64,000 nt of DNA from Molanna angustata (Eukaryota; Arthropoda; Insecta; Trichoptera; Molannidae): NCBI GenBank assembly GCA_963576475.1, contig OY754990.1, forward strand, positions 15,024,206-15,088,205. Direction: 5' to 3'. The notes beneath the pieces are model-generated. The model was given only the letters and a program-made list of their open reading frames with translations. It was not told the origin of the DNA and did not search any database. A program made the position numbers and the translations under genes. Below, piece by piece: positions 43,930 through 55,730 of the stretch; positions within the stretch are counted from its first letter, which is position 1; the number at the start of each line of letters is the position of its first letter.

Positions 43930-44133
43930 TTTACAAATATTTTGTCGCCCTTCGTGTCTCAGTTGGTTGGGTATCTGACTGCTGATCTAAAGGTCCCGGG
44001 TTCGATTTCCGGTGGAGACACAGTTTTTAATTGTGTTTCAGTCTGGATCTGTGAGAAGATTCATGTAGTTAGTCTCCAGAAATTGGCAAATTGTTATTGG
44101 GTGAGTGTTAAATTAATATTTTTACTGACAAAC
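43930..44133 (+). mobile_element. tRNA-derived SINE, family S1 (copy 4)
   Basis: GTCGCCCTTCGTGTCTCAGT, GGTCCCGGGTTCGATTTCCG, GAGACACAGTTTTTAATTGT and CTCCAGAAATTGGCAAATTG. It lies head to head with copy 3, 34 bases away. Confidence 0.8.
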
Positions 44134-44139
44134 TTTTAA

Positions 44140-44610
44140 CACCTCAATACTTACAGGACTTACAACCTGTCATCGGCTGGTTTACGTGATCACTTTATGC
44201 ACTTGCGCAACGTTCACCAATTATGCCTTCTTATTGAGTTTCCTTATCAACGCAATTTTTTTATAGTTCTATATATTTGAATAATGTGTAACAATTCACC
44301 TGAAAATAAGGAATTGTACTATTGCCAACTATGAAGTAACGAAGAAACCTTTTTTGTAACGCCATATATTGAGAAATTAGTTTATTTGTAAACAATGAAA
44401 GCAACAATCCTTATAAATGAGGTGACGGTGTCTCGCACAGATGTCACCCCTGAACTGCGCCAGAAATATTTACTCATTTTTGGCTTTTTACCTACTTGTA
44501 CCAAATTGTATGTAAATAGAATATTTTTTTTTAATTAGATAAACGCAAACGTTGGATTTTTTTCCCTGTCGGGAGTCAAATGATATTTTTAATGTTAGAT
44601 TAATTTTTTA
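44140..44610 (+). mobile_element. Palindromic-family copy followed by a second partial start
   Basis: 44156-44525 follows the order GACCTGTCATCGGCTGGTTT, CACCAATTATGCC, TAACGAAGAAACC, TGAGAAATTAGTTTATTTG, CACCCCTGAACTGCGCC, CTTGTACCAAATTGTATG. From 44526 it restarts with GAATATTTTTTTTTAATTAG and GCAAACGTTGGATTTTTTTC, the family's own 5' end. A repeated start at the end recalls the partial tandem (pLTR) layout of Penelope-like elements, but no protein supports that. Confidence 0.6.
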
Positions 44611-45046
44611 CATAGTACCTAGTTAGTTGCCCAGGAGTAATAAATAAGTGGAGCTTTATAAGACAGTTTAAAAATGTCATAAATAAGGTGAAAAAAATGT
44701 GTTCCCACACACCAGTCTCGTCTCACCAAAAAAAAAAACACTACATTCAAAATGTATGGTAAATCTAATTCGTGAATTATCTGAGATGTTTTTTCGCCTG
44801 ATGTATTTTCGATAGTAAAGTGTGGAAGGACTATTCTGAGCCGGTGTTTCACAGCTCATTTTAATATTTTGTTCAAAATACGGTTTCTCCCCAATCACGG
44901 GACTCTGGGAATGTGGAGGAAGCACACTTCGGGGAGCATATCGGAGAAACGGGGGTGAAATTCCCAAAGAGACAGACAGCCAGGGGCTGCATTCAATTTC
45001 CCATCAGCGGCCACACCTGCCTTCCAGTCTGAGCATGGTCTCCGGG

Positions 45047-45078
45047 TGACGTCACTTCCGATCCACTCTCTGACGTCA
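45047..45078. promoter_or_regulatory. Two perfect CRE palindromes
   Basis: TGACGTCA occurs at 45047-45054 and 45071-45078, 24 bases apart, in a GC-richer island (about 44960-45130). The first runs into CTTCCG, an ETS-like word, and the second into TCAGTT, an insect initiator-like word. This could be a promoter. No gene can be seen downstream before the satellite, so the role is a guess. Confidence 0.35.
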
Positions 45079-45289
45079 GTTAGCAAAGAGTTGAATCTCA
45101 CCAGCACACGAAACTGACCGAACTACAAGGTATTTACCACCGCCCGTGTGATAAAGGACAGTTCGCATCATGCGATGTCGCAACGTCTCAGACAAGGACC
45201 GAGTTGAAATAATGAACTACCTATTTGTTCTGATTCTGTTGTCGTGAGTATTGAAAAAAAAGCGGGCGTGTCGAATAATAATTCGTTCG

Positions 45290-47670
45290 CATAAACGATG
45301 TAAATTGTAATAAACATAAATGTTCAAAACGTACACAATGTGGATTGTTATAAAAAAAATGTATGAACGTACCACAAAGTGGATTGTAATAAATAAGTTC
45401 AAAACGTACCATGAAGTGGATTGTAATAAATAAGTTTAAAACGTACCACAAAGTGGATTGTAAATAATAAGTTTAAAACGTACCACAAAGTGGATTGTAA
45501 TAAATAAGTTTAAAACGTACCACAAAGTGGATTGTAATAAATAAGTTTAAAACGTACCACAAAGTGGATTGTAAATAATAAGTTTAAAACGTACCACAAA
45601 GAGGATTGTAAATAATAAGTTTAAAACGTACCACAAAGTGGATTGTAATAAATAAGTTTAAAACGTACCACAAAGTGGATTGTAATAAATAAGTTTAAAA
45701 CGTACCACAAAGTGGATTGTAAATAATAAGTTTAAAACGTACCACAAAGAGGATTGTAAATAATAAGTTTAAAACGTACCACAAAGTGGATTGTAATAAA
45801 TAAGTTTAAAACGTACCACAAAGTGGATTGTAATAAATAAGTTTAAAACGTACCACAAAGTGGATTGTAAATAATAAGTTTAAAACGTACCACAAAGAGG
45901 ATTGTAAATAATAAGTTTAAAACGTACCACAAAGTGGATTGTAATAAATAAGTTTAAAACGTACCACAAAGTGGATTGTAATAAATAAGTTTAAAACGTA
46001 CCACAAAGTGGATTGTAAATAATAAGTTAAAAACGTACCACAAAGAGGATTGTAAATAATAAGTTTAAAACGTACCACAAAGTGGATTGTAATAAATAAG
46101 TTTAAAACGTACCACAAAGTGGATTGTAATAAATAAGTTTAAAACGTACCACAAAGTGGATTGTAATAAATAAGTTTAAAACGTACCACAAAGTGGATTG
46201 TAATAAATAAGTTTAAAACGTACCACAAAGTGGATTGTAAATAATAAGTTTAAAACGTACCACAAAGAGGATTGTAAATAATAAGTTTAAAACGTACCAC
46301 AAAGTGGATTGTAATAAATAAGTTTGAAACGTACCACAAAGTGGATTGTAATAAATAAGTTTAAAACGTACCACAAAGAGGATTGTAAATAATAAGTTTA
46401 AAACGTACCACAAAGTGGATTGTAATAAATAAGTTTAAAACGTACCACAAAGTGGATTGTAATAAATAAGTTTAAAACGTACCACAAAGTGGATTGTAAA
46501 TAATAAGTTTAAAACGTACCACAAAGAGGATTGTAAATAATAAGTTTAAAACGTACCACAAAGTGGATTGTAATAAATAAGTTTAAAACGTACCACAAAG
46601 TGGATTGTAATAAATAAGTTTAAAACGTACAACAAAGTGGATTGTAAATAATAAGTTTAAAACGTACCACAAAGAGGATTGTAAATAATAAGTTTAAAAC
46701 GTACCACAAAGTGGATTGTAATAAATAAGTTTAAAACGTACCACAAAGTGGATTGTAAATAATAAGTTTATAACGTACCACAAAGAGGATTGTAAATAAT
46801 AAGTTTAAAACATACCACAAAGTGGATTGTAATAAATAAGTTTAAAATGTACCACAAAGTGGATTGCAATAAATAAGTTTAAAACGTACCACAAAGTGGA
46901 TTGTAATAAATAAGTTTAAAACGTACCACAAAGTGGATTGTAATAAATAAATTTAAAACGTACCACAAAGTGGATTGTAATAAATAAGTTTAAAACGTAC
47001 CACAAAGTGGATTGTAATAAATAAGTTTAAAACGTACCACAAAGTGGATTGTAAATAATAAGTTTAAAACGTACCACAAAGAGGATTGTAAATAATAAGT
47101 TTAAAACGTACCACAAAGTGGATTGTAATAAATAAGTTTAAAACGTACCACAAAGTGGATTGTAATAAATAAGTTTAAAACGTACCACAAAGTGGATTGT
47201 AATAAATAAGTTTAAAACGTACAACAAAGTGGATTGTAAATAATAAGTTTAAAACGTACCACAAAGAGGATTGTAAATAATAAGTTTAAAACGTACCACA
47301 AAGTGGATTGTAATAAATAAGTTTAAAACGTACCACAAAGTGGATTGTAATAAATAAGTTTAAAACGTACCACAAAGTGGATTGTAAATAATAAGTTTAA
47401 AACGTACCACAAAGAGGATTGTAAATAATAAGTTTAAAACATACCACAAAGTGGATTGTAATAAATAAGTTTAAAACGTACCACAAAGAGGGTTGTAAAT
47501 AATAAGTTTAAAACGTACCACAAAGTGGATTGTAATAAATAAGTTTAAAACGTACCACAAAGTGGATTGTAATAAATAAGTTTAAAACGTACCACAAAGT
47601 GGATTGTAAATAATAAGTTTAAAACGTACCACAAAGAGGATTGTAAATAATAAGTTTAAAACGAACCACA
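45290..47670. repeat. 37-bp satellite, ~64 units, 148-bp higher-order pattern
   Basis: The unit is AAGTTTAAAACGTACCACAA followed by AGTGGATTGTAATAAAT. Three types alternate: A (GTGG, TAATAAAT), B (GTGG, TAAATAAT) and C (GAGG, TAAATAAT). The dominant order is A-A-B-C, a 148-bp higher-order repeat, interrupted by runs of A and a few shortened cycles. Identity within types is nearly complete. Open frames on the minus strand are by-products. Confidence 0.95.
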
Positions 47671-47804
47671 AGGGGCATTGATTTGTTTTTTATTTTATTA
47701 AACAGTTTGTCAACAGCTACCTATATTATTTTACAAATAAACATTTGGAAAAAGCCAATTATAGACGAACATTATTGAATTAAATTATACAATAGTTAAA
47801 ATTG

Positions 47805-48205
47805 TTTATAACGTAAAACAAAGTGGATTGTAGTAAATAAGTTTAAAAAGTGCCATGAAAATTTAAAACGTATAATTTACCGCCAAACATCTTGAACAAG
47901 TTTCCAGTTGCGAAGAGCACAAATATGAGTATTTTAGCTTCGTTGGTTTACGTGCAAATCGCCCCCCTTCTCGGCTAAAAATTCAAGATATTTGGTTACA
48001 ACTCTACCACAAAGTTGATTGTAATAAATAAGATTAAAACGTAGCACAGGGTATATTGTGAAAAATAATTACAAACTCGCAACTTGCACAGGGTGCATGG
48101 AAGTGTTTATTTATATTATTATTTATAAAAATTGTTTATAACGTACAACAATGTAGATTGTTGTAAATAAAATTGTTTAAAATGTACCTCAAAGTCCACT
48201 CTGTG
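47805..48205. repeat. Outlying diverged satellite units
   Basis: GTTTATAACGTAAAACAAAG, AACTCTACCACAAAGTTGAT and GTTTATAACGTACAACAATG mark single or paired decayed units at about 47808, 48000 and 48128, separated by unrelated sequence. They look like older remnants at the array edge. Confidence 0.7.
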
Positions 48206-48539
48206 AGTGAAATTTTCAACAGGTCATTTTGTAAGGAATTTGATACAAATGTACACTATTTTCTTTACTTATTTTTCTTATATTGAATCTTTGGATTCTT
48301 TAAAAAAAGAAACAAAGCGATAAATGATTTTCCGTGTCTGATAGAATACGCGCCGTGTATGCCAGTCGTCTGACCATATGAACGAGGCTCAACATGGGAC
48401 AGTGTACCTTTTACATAAGCTCGTGTTATTAAAAATGCAAGACGTATTTGAAGAGGCAAGGGAATCCATAAAATCGAATGAATATTAAAACATAGAACTA
48501 GACCCGAGATATATACGCATACAACATAATAATATTAAT

Positions 48540-49560
48540 GTGTCCCGAAAACGGAAGAAAATCTAGGCACCCTAATATATTAAATATTTTTTACGTCTGC
48601 ACGTGTCATCTCGAGAAATATGTAAATGCCTGCTATAACCCGTCAAAAATGACGAAATTGAATGTGAACCGACTGCAAAAATATGATTTACGGGGTAAAC
48701 CTCCTAAACAGAGTGAAATATCAGAAGCCCGGAAAGACCTTCATCAAAAAATAAATAGCTACCTCCACTCAATCAATACCTGGGGTGAAAGTAATCTTGT
48801 TTCATTTAACGTCTCAAAAACCCAAGCCTGTCTAATTTCTGCGAAGAGAAACCCCAATGAATTGCAAGTGTCTTTCAACGGAAGCACCCTACCTAACAGC
48901 AGCTCTATCGACCTGCTTGGAGTATCTATAACGAACCAATTACACTACAAGGGCTCCATCGAAGCTAAGGTGAAACTCGCCTCCAAAAAATTGAGCGTAC
49001 TATATAGAGCGCGCAGATATTTTACTAAGACCCAGATCTGTATACTGTACAAAGCGCAAATACGTCCAATTATTGAATATGGCAGTCACCTCTGGAGTGG
49101 CGCCCCCCAATACCTACTGAATACCCTCGACGCTGTCCAAAGGCGTGCTATACGTCTGATTGATGATCCATCACTGACTGATGGATTGCAATCACTAGAA
49201 CACAGACGCAGAGTCGGTATTTTAAGTTTATTCTATAGATACTACCACGGGAATTGCTCAGAAGAACTTGCATCTTTGGTCCCTCCTCCACCCACTCGCA
49301 ACAGAGTCACTCGCTTCACTCAATCGCAGCACCCATTCACAATGGACCTTCAACACATACGAACAAGTCGCTTCTCGAACTCATTTATTAATACAGCAGC
49401 CCGACTGTGGAACGATCTTCCGAATTCTGTGTTTCCATCTTCGTTCAACCCGGGTCTTTTTAAAATCCGAATTAAAAAGTCTTTTCTAGATTGCAAACCC
49501 AACGCTACGTAGTGCGCTTCTTCGGAAGAGTAAAATGGACCCAAATCCTAATAGCTGGCG
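48540..49560 (+). pseudogene. LINE reverse transcriptase, C-terminal ~280 residues
   Basis: The open frame to 49512 encodes NTWGESNLVSFNVSKTQACL, LGVSITNQLHYKGS, QIRPIIEYGSHLWSGAPQ, LDAVQRRAIRLIDDPSL, LEHRRRVGILSLFYRYYHG, NCSEELASLVPPPPTRNRVT, TSRFSNSFINTAARLWNDLP and NSVFPSSFNPGLFKIRIKKS. This is the post-catalytic C-terminal half of a Jockey/CR1-group reverse transcriptase. The first 50 or so codons from the Met at 48538 do not resemble it, so the true 5' edge is probably near 48700. The catalytic motifs are missing. Confidence 0.8.
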
Positions 49561-49749
49561 TCCTCTACGTAGACACGTTAAAAAAAATATATATAAATTA
49601 TTCGCCAAAACATGTGCAGAGTGTTGATGCCTTTGCAAATTAAAGAATATGATGATTTTCGCATGGATCCCATCATTAGATCTTCAACGAATTTATGTAA
49701 GAACACCCTTGAAGTATCTACCTCGTTTCTAATGAAAACGAGTGTGTTG

Positions 49750-50275
49750 TGGCCAGCGCTAAACTCCTCACTAACAAGTCATTCTATAAAGTACCTATTC
49801 AAATTTTGTATAGAAAATTTCAGCATTTTCATGAAATGAGTTTGTGAAATTATTTTCAATTTAAATATTTTATTATGAAAAATTGATAACTCTTCAATGC
49901 CATTTTATGAAAGTGATGTGCCTTTTTACCAATTTTAAAATGAAAAATTCAAATTGTAAGTTTCCTGAGCTTGGGGTCACTTTGAAATATTAGACAGTTA
50001 AAAAAAATGAGAAGCACTATTGAGATATCCTTCAAAATCTAATGGGGCCTAAGCGAGTATTAGATATACATATTTGCAAAATTTGAAAAGAATCGAATGA
50101 GTACTTTAGTCTATAATTGATAAAGTAAAAAAACATGCCGTACATAGCACACAGCACATAGCACACACAGAGATACGTTGTTATGAGACTATCAGAATAC
50201 AATCTCAGCATGATACTAGTTAATAATCTGCATTAAAAAAATAGCCTTAAAAATTGCGAAATCATAACTCGAAGG
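49750..50275 (+). mobile_element. CA-element family (copy 3, nearly complete)
   Basis: Begins near GTTGTGGCCAGCGCTAAACT, passes TCAATGCCATTTTATGAAAG, CTGAGCTTGGGGTCACTTTG, AATCTAATGGGGCCTAAGCG and ATTCGAATGAGTACTTTAGT-like blocks, reaches a short CA tract (AGCACACAGCACATAGCACA, 50147-50170), and ends with the CAGAATACAATCTCAGCATG flank. It is inverted relative to the copy at 51725-52530. No coding frame. Confidence 0.75.
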
Positions 50276-50554
50276 AAGAAATTCGCCAACAGGTAGGTGC
50301 AATATTCCCTTCTCTCTGTATACAACAGTGACAACGGATTTTTTTTTGCTATACTTGTTACTTATTGAACTCCTTTAACAATACATAATAACATTTAAAT
50401 TCAATTAAACAACGCAGATGAATTATTTAAAACTCTTAATATACGCATTTTTAACATTGTAGTCACGGCTGTTATTTGAATATTTTGGTCACAGTAACTT
50501 ACAACGCAGATGTATTGCAGTTATGCTTCCCATATCTTTCATATTCTAAGGAAT

Positions 50555-51115
50555 AATCGATAAGAATCATGGCTGCTAATAGATGCTTCTACGCCCTACA
50601 AAAGCAGCTAAGGTCAAAACTGGTTAGGAGAAACACAAAGATCCTTCTGTATAAAACACTTATCAAGCCAGTCCTCACGTATGCTTCCGAAACTTGGGTG
50701 ATGACCAAACAAACTGAAGGATCCATAGCGGCTATTGAGAGAAGGATCCTTCGAACGATCTACGGCCCAATAAAAGAGAATAATAGTTGGCGTCGTCGAT
50801 ACAACAGGGAACTATACAGGAGACCTATGAAGAGCCCGATGTGATCAGTTCCATCAAGAAAGGGCGCTTAAGATGGTCTGGTCACATAATCCGAATGGAA
50901 GACGACAACCCTATAAAACGCCTCCCACTTTCTGTACCACAAGGTCGAAGGAGACCAGGAAGACCAAGAACTCGATGGATGGACAGTGTTGATGCCGATT
51001 CTTCCACAATAGATATTAGAAACTGGAGAACGAAGGCAACGGATAGACGGGAATGGAGGAGACTCCTGGATTCAGCCAAAGCCCATCCAGGGATGTCGAG
51101 CTTATGATGATGATG
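50555..51115 (+). pseudogene. RTE-like LINE, C-terminal part with one frameshift
   Basis: The first frame gives ANRCFYALQKQLRSKLVRRN, LLYKTLIKPVLTYASETWVM, ERRILRTIYGPIKEN and WRRRYNRELYRR. After a one-step shift near 50830 the second gives DVISSIKKGRLRWSGHIIRM, RRRPGRPRTRWMD and TDRREWRRLLDSAKAHPG before a stop at 51107. The order is standard for RTE-type elements, and the sequence is otherwise clean. Confidence 0.85.
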
Positions 51116-51724
51116 AGGATGAGTCAATGAGTTACTTCTATTTTTTTACATCTTGATAATATACACTCTGGCGGGAGAATTAAAAACTACGCACTGAGTG
51201 TAACCGCCATTATTTTCTCTCAAAATCACAGATTACATTTCATACACAATATGCGCACCGCAACCATTCTTACACAGATGGTGGTATGTTGTGTACTTAA
51301 TAAAAAGTCAAGTGTATAATTTATATAAAAAATGTTATCTCGGAGACAAAATGGAGGAGCATTCGGCGCCATTTTGGACCAAATTACAAGATTATTACCG
51401 CCAAATATTCCCGCGCGCGGCGCTCGTTGGTTCCTTTTATGAAAATTTGAATACGGAACACCCGTTCCACACGGTTTTGAATTTAGAATGGATTACATCC
51501 ATAAACAAAATGTCGCCGTTCCCGCGCTTTTTTTATATTATCATTTTTTGCCGTAAAAGCAGTGAGTGTATTGTTTTTTTTTTCAGCGTGTGCGATTTTA
51601 TCACTTAAAGATTCGCGGATAGCTAGAAATGAAATCATTTTTGCGTATCAACACGACATTTTTTTTGGAAAGTGTAAATTTCATTTGTTGAAGACGATTT
51701 ATAGCATGTTTTTTTTACATATGG

Positions 51725-52530
51725 TGTGTTTTTTACTCCTCACTAACCCAAGGGGATATAGTGGGGAGTTATGATTTTGCAACTTTTAAGGGTTTTTTTT
51801 TTATTTCAACTAGGTTGAAGTGGCAATGGGCTGGGCATATGGCTTGACAGGGGGATACTAGGTGGGCACCCAGAATCCTACAATGGAGGCCCTGGACCAA
51901 AAATACAAGTGTCGGAAGACCCCTCCCAAAAGGTGGCCCGATGACATAGTTCAGCAAGCTGGAAGGACCTGGATGCGAGGGGGGAGAGACAGAAACGAAT
52001 GGAAAAAAAATGGAAGAGGCCTACATCCAGCAGTGGAGGGAGGAAGGCTAAAGAAGAAGAAGAAGAAGATCATGCTGAGATTATGTTCTGAAAGTTTCAT
52101 CACAATGTATCTGTATGTGTGTGTGTGTGCTATGTACGGCGTGTTTATTTTACTTTATCGATTATAGACTAAAGTACTCATTCGATTATTTTCAAATTTT
52201 GCAAATTTGTATATCTAATACTCACTTAGACCCCATTAAATTTTGAAGGATATCTGAATAGTGCTTCTCAATTTTTTTAACTGTTTAATATTTCAAAGTG
52301 ACCCCAAGCTCAGGAAACTTAAAATTTGAAATTTTTATTTTCAAATTGGTAAAAAAGCACATCACTTTCATAAAATGGCATTGAAGAGTTATAAAGTTTT
52401 CATATTAAAATATTTATATAAAAACTTATTTAACAAACTCATTTCATGAAAATGCTGAATATTTTCCATACAAAATCTGAATACTTTATAGAATGACTTG
52501 TTAGCGTTGGCCACAACCCACTTGTTTTAT
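51725..52530 (-). mobile_element. CA-element family (copy 4) with nested RTE tail
   Basis: Reverse complement of 49750-50275 plus the segment CTCCTCACTAACCCAAGGGG at its left. The CA tract appears as GTATGTGTGTGTGTGTGC at 52112-52129. It is split at CAACTAG/ATCATGCTG by the RTE fragment at 51812-52067. Confidence 0.75.
51812..52067 (+). pseudogene. RTE-like LINE 3' end nested in CA element
   Basis: Codons KWQWAGHMA, TRWAPRILQWRPWTK, VGRPLPKG, then (frame change) GRDRNEWKK and EEAYIQQWREEG, with a final GAAGAAGAAGAAGAA tail. The EAYxQQW ending is the same subfamily as 20.1-20.8 kb. It inserted between the two halves of the CA-element flank. Confidence 0.75.
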
Positions 52531-52604
52531 TTATAGGAAGAGTTTTATTCAAAAACAAATATTGTACTTATTTTTTTGTAGATATAGCTTGTTAGGCAAC
52601 TAAA

Positions 52605-52765
52605 TATTATTTTAAAACGCACCCTTATAACAAGTCATCACATTCTGGAGACTTGAAATTTAGTCTCTCAGAAAACAATTAAAATCGGTTCTATACCGGA
52701 AACCAAACCCGGTAAATTTAGCCCAGGAATCATTGATCTAACCAACTGAAATACGGCTTCTTTTA
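52605..52765 (-). mobile_element. tRNA-derived SINE, family S1 (copy 5, decayed)
   Basis: The minus strand has GCCGTATTTCAGTTGGTTAG, a damaged B box (GGTTTGGTTTCCGG), then GAGAGACTAAATTTCAAGTC and CCAGAATGTGATGACTTGTT. It is the most diverged S1 copy in the window. Confidence 0.65.
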
Positions 52766-52769
52766 ATCG

Positions 52770-53940
52770 ACAAGTTTTTATAATATTTGTTTTAAAAATT
52801 TCTTATCTTGTCTCATATATTTTTACAAATATATTTTGACAACTCTAAAACTAAAAAAAATAACAACATTAAAAATCTTTCGATAGAGTTCATAACTCGT
52901 ATTCGAGAGAGGTGCATCGTAGGTACTTTTACGACGTTAAATTATTTATACGTATGTACATACGTGATAAAAATTATAGGAAAAGAAAACATTTCTTGAT
53001 ATTTTGAATTATAAACAAAACGAAAAAACTTTATGTCATTAATTTTGATTTCAGCAGATTAAAGATTTATTTCTCTACGACATATTATGGAATGTATGAA
53101 ACATGTGGCAACGTTATAAATACTGAGTAACGTATGAATTTTGTTAATTTTGTTTAGTTTCTTTTAGTCCTTGACAATGCCAAGTCGAAAACATTCTGTC
53201 GTTATTATAAAAAAATATTGTGGAAAAAAACTAATTTAGGTATTTTATATTTATTTATTACAAAATGGATTTCCAACTCCAGAACAATTAATAAATTACT
53301 CCATGTAATATTCGTCCTTGGTCAATCGAACACCGAATCCATTTTGAAAATAAATACTTATAATTTTTTACCGTTAAAAACTTCTTATCGCTACGTTAAA
53401 TATTACATCCGAATTAAGTCTCTATAAACACGGTCCTAAATGTTCTTTTTATTTAAATTACATTCGAAACGGCGGAAAAAAAAACTACCTACTGGCGGGA
53501 AGGAAGTCCTAAAAAATCCAAACTCCAATTGACACTTAATTCTTCAATTGTATTTCCGTCCCGCTCCGACTCGCGACGATATCGTCAGCGATAAAAGAGA
53601 CACGGGACGGTCGTGAAATCGAGATGACAAAATTGATAAGTTGCAGCCGTCTCTCTCGCACCCGCCGGCGGCCGGTAGTGAACGAAAGAGAGGCCGATAG
53701 TGAGTTTTTTTTTACTGTCGAGAGTTCACAGGACTGGATTAATATGGAACGTCCGTTGGCTTAAGGCGATTGTCGCCTTTCAAGATCGAACTTGGTCCAG
53801 GTTTAAATTTGGCATATTATTTAGTGGATGGCGAGATTTTATCGTATTTTAAAACGTCTTTGTGAATAACACTTTTAGAATATCTCAAAACAAAGATATA
53901 TTACCTTTATTTTCATAATTTATATATATGTGAGATATTT
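52770..53940. other. Unassigned, with a GC-rich patch
   Basis: AT-rich except at 53555-53700 (CCGTCCCGCTCCGACTCGCG, CGCACCCGCCGGCGGCCGG). The patch has no open frame of note. It might be a unique, promoter-like region or an element leader. Confidence 0.3.
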
Positions 53941-54075
53941 ATTAAGTAACTAATTGCATGTGACACATGAGATCCAACTGTGGATAGCGATAGGTGTATA
54001 TTTAAAGAACACGTAGGTACTAAACTTTAAACCCATAAATCCAAATTATTGAATATTTTAAGATATTTTGTTTTC

Positions 54076-54320
54076 GAATATTTTTATTATTGCACATGCG
54101 CAAACATTGGATTTTTTTCCCGCCGGGAGTCAAAAGTATTTTTTAACAGATTTTTAATTATCTCAATAGAGACGAAGTTGGAATATTTACTGTAGGAGAA
54201 CCGGGAAATCAAGGCACATACAGGGCTTACGACCTGTCATCGGCTGGTTTACGTGATCACTTTATGCGCTTGCGCAACGTTCACCAATTATGCCTTTTTA
54301 ATGATTTATTTGTTGATTTA
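54076..54320 (+). mobile_element. Palindromic-family unit with 13-bp target duplication
   Basis: Bounded by ATATTTTGTTTTC at 54063-54075 and 54321-54333. It starts GAATATTTTTATTATTGCAC, includes GGATTTTTTTCCCGCCGGGA and GGAGAACCGGGAAATCAAGG, and ends after CACCAATTATGCCTTTTTAA. A 245-bp single-arm form. Confidence 0.75.
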
Positions 54321-54783
54321 ATATTTTGTTTTCTATACATCACATGTAGGTATGTATGTCAAGATATGATATTATGGAGGTCAGTCCTTTTCCCCTACCC
54401 AGAATAAGAAAACAGCACGATGGTATGTAGGTATGTAAGGAGATTGAGTATCAAACTATTAAGTCTTCTTAAATATTGTGTATAGGCGACTGCCATACAC
54501 ATTGTTAAGGTAAAACGATGTCGTCACCAAATTCGATTCTGATAAAAATTGTAAAAAGTTTGCACATGAATTTATCATAAAAAAATATTTTTCTTTATTA
54601 AAATTGTTTGAGAAACTCTGTATTTTTTCTGAAAAAAATTGATTGCAGTTTTGTATTTGTCTATAATTATACCAATTTTCAGCGTCCTACCTTTTATGGT
54701 TTTTGAGATATATGGAAATATAAAGTAAAAATTCAAAAGTTGATAAGGCCTGATTGAAACAAAAATTCAAAATTCTGAGTGAA

Positions 54784-55203
54784 TAATTCTACCAAATAAA
54801 ATGTATAATATGCACTATTACAAACAACAGAATAGAAAATTGAAAAAAAAAGTGAAACAAATAATTTATTTCCACAATTTTTGGTTGTGTGCATGACTCA
54901 AAATGAAATATTGTATTTAGAAGGAAAGATGCATACGTTTTGAATGCGTAGCGTATGTATGTATGTACATGTACTTATATTATATGTAAATGTATCTATA
55001 AATAAACAACGTAATAAACAATAACACAAAACTAGCTCACCTTAGCACAGGCTATGCCTAGTGAGGGGGCTAGTAACAAAGATACAAACAAAAAGATATG
55101 GCTTAAACTATGTATGAATAAGCTTATATTATCTTAAGATATTTTGTATCTCATATATACTCAATGTTTTTGGATAGAAATAAATAAAAATAAATAAATA
55201 AAA
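54784..55203 (+). mobile_element. 5'-truncated LINE 3' end
   Basis: It begins just before the stop of the family seen at the right window edge (AATTCTACCAAATAAAATGT versus ATTATACCAAATAAAATGTA). It carries the same 3' UTR (CTCACCTTAGCACAGGCTAT, GCCTAGTGAGGGGGCTAG) and ends AAATAAATAAATAAAAG. Confidence 0.8.
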
Positions 55204-55208
55204 GTTTT

Positions 55209-55730
55209 TTTTAACAGATTTTTAATTATCTCAATAGAGACGAAGTTGGAATATTTATTGTAGGAGAACCGGGAAATCAAGGCACCTACAGGGCTTACGA
55301 CCTATCATCGGCTGGTTTACGTGATCACTTTATGCGCTTGCGCAACGTTCACCAATTATGCCTTTTTAATGAGATCCCTATCAATTCAATTTTGAAAGTT
55401 CTATATATATATAGGCTGTAGTAAAAATTCCTTATTTTCAAGCGAAAAGAATTTCAGTATTACAATATATAGAACTTTCAAAATTGAATTGATAGGGATC
55501 TCATTAAAAAGGCATAATTGGTGAACGTTGCGCAAGTGCATAAAGTGATCACGTAAACCAGCCGAAGACAGGTCGTAAGCCCTGTAGGTGCCTTGATTTC
55601 CCGGTTCTCCTACAATAAATATTCCAACTTCGTCTCTATTGAGATAATTAAAAATCTGTTAAAAAATATCTTTGACTCCCGACAGGGAAAAAAATCCAAT
55701 GTTTGCGCATATGCAATAATCAAAATATTC
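55209..55730 (-). mobile_element. Palindromic-family unit with ~200-bp inverted arms
   Basis: Bounded by AAATAAAAGTTTT at 55196-55208 and 55731-55743. Arms at about 55207-55410 and 55465-55666 are almost perfect inverses, with differences limited to a few bases such as CTATCATCGG versus CTGTCTTCGG, around a loop of about 54 bases. The right end carries the family start (minus strand GAATATTTTGATTATTGC at 55730). The left arm lacks that start, as in a twin-primed or inverted-duplicate insertion. Confidence 0.85.

Noticed and set aside
45917..46413. Short minus-strand proteins with repeated WYVLNL words
   Set aside because: They are by-products of the 37-bp satellite, whose period is not a multiple of three.
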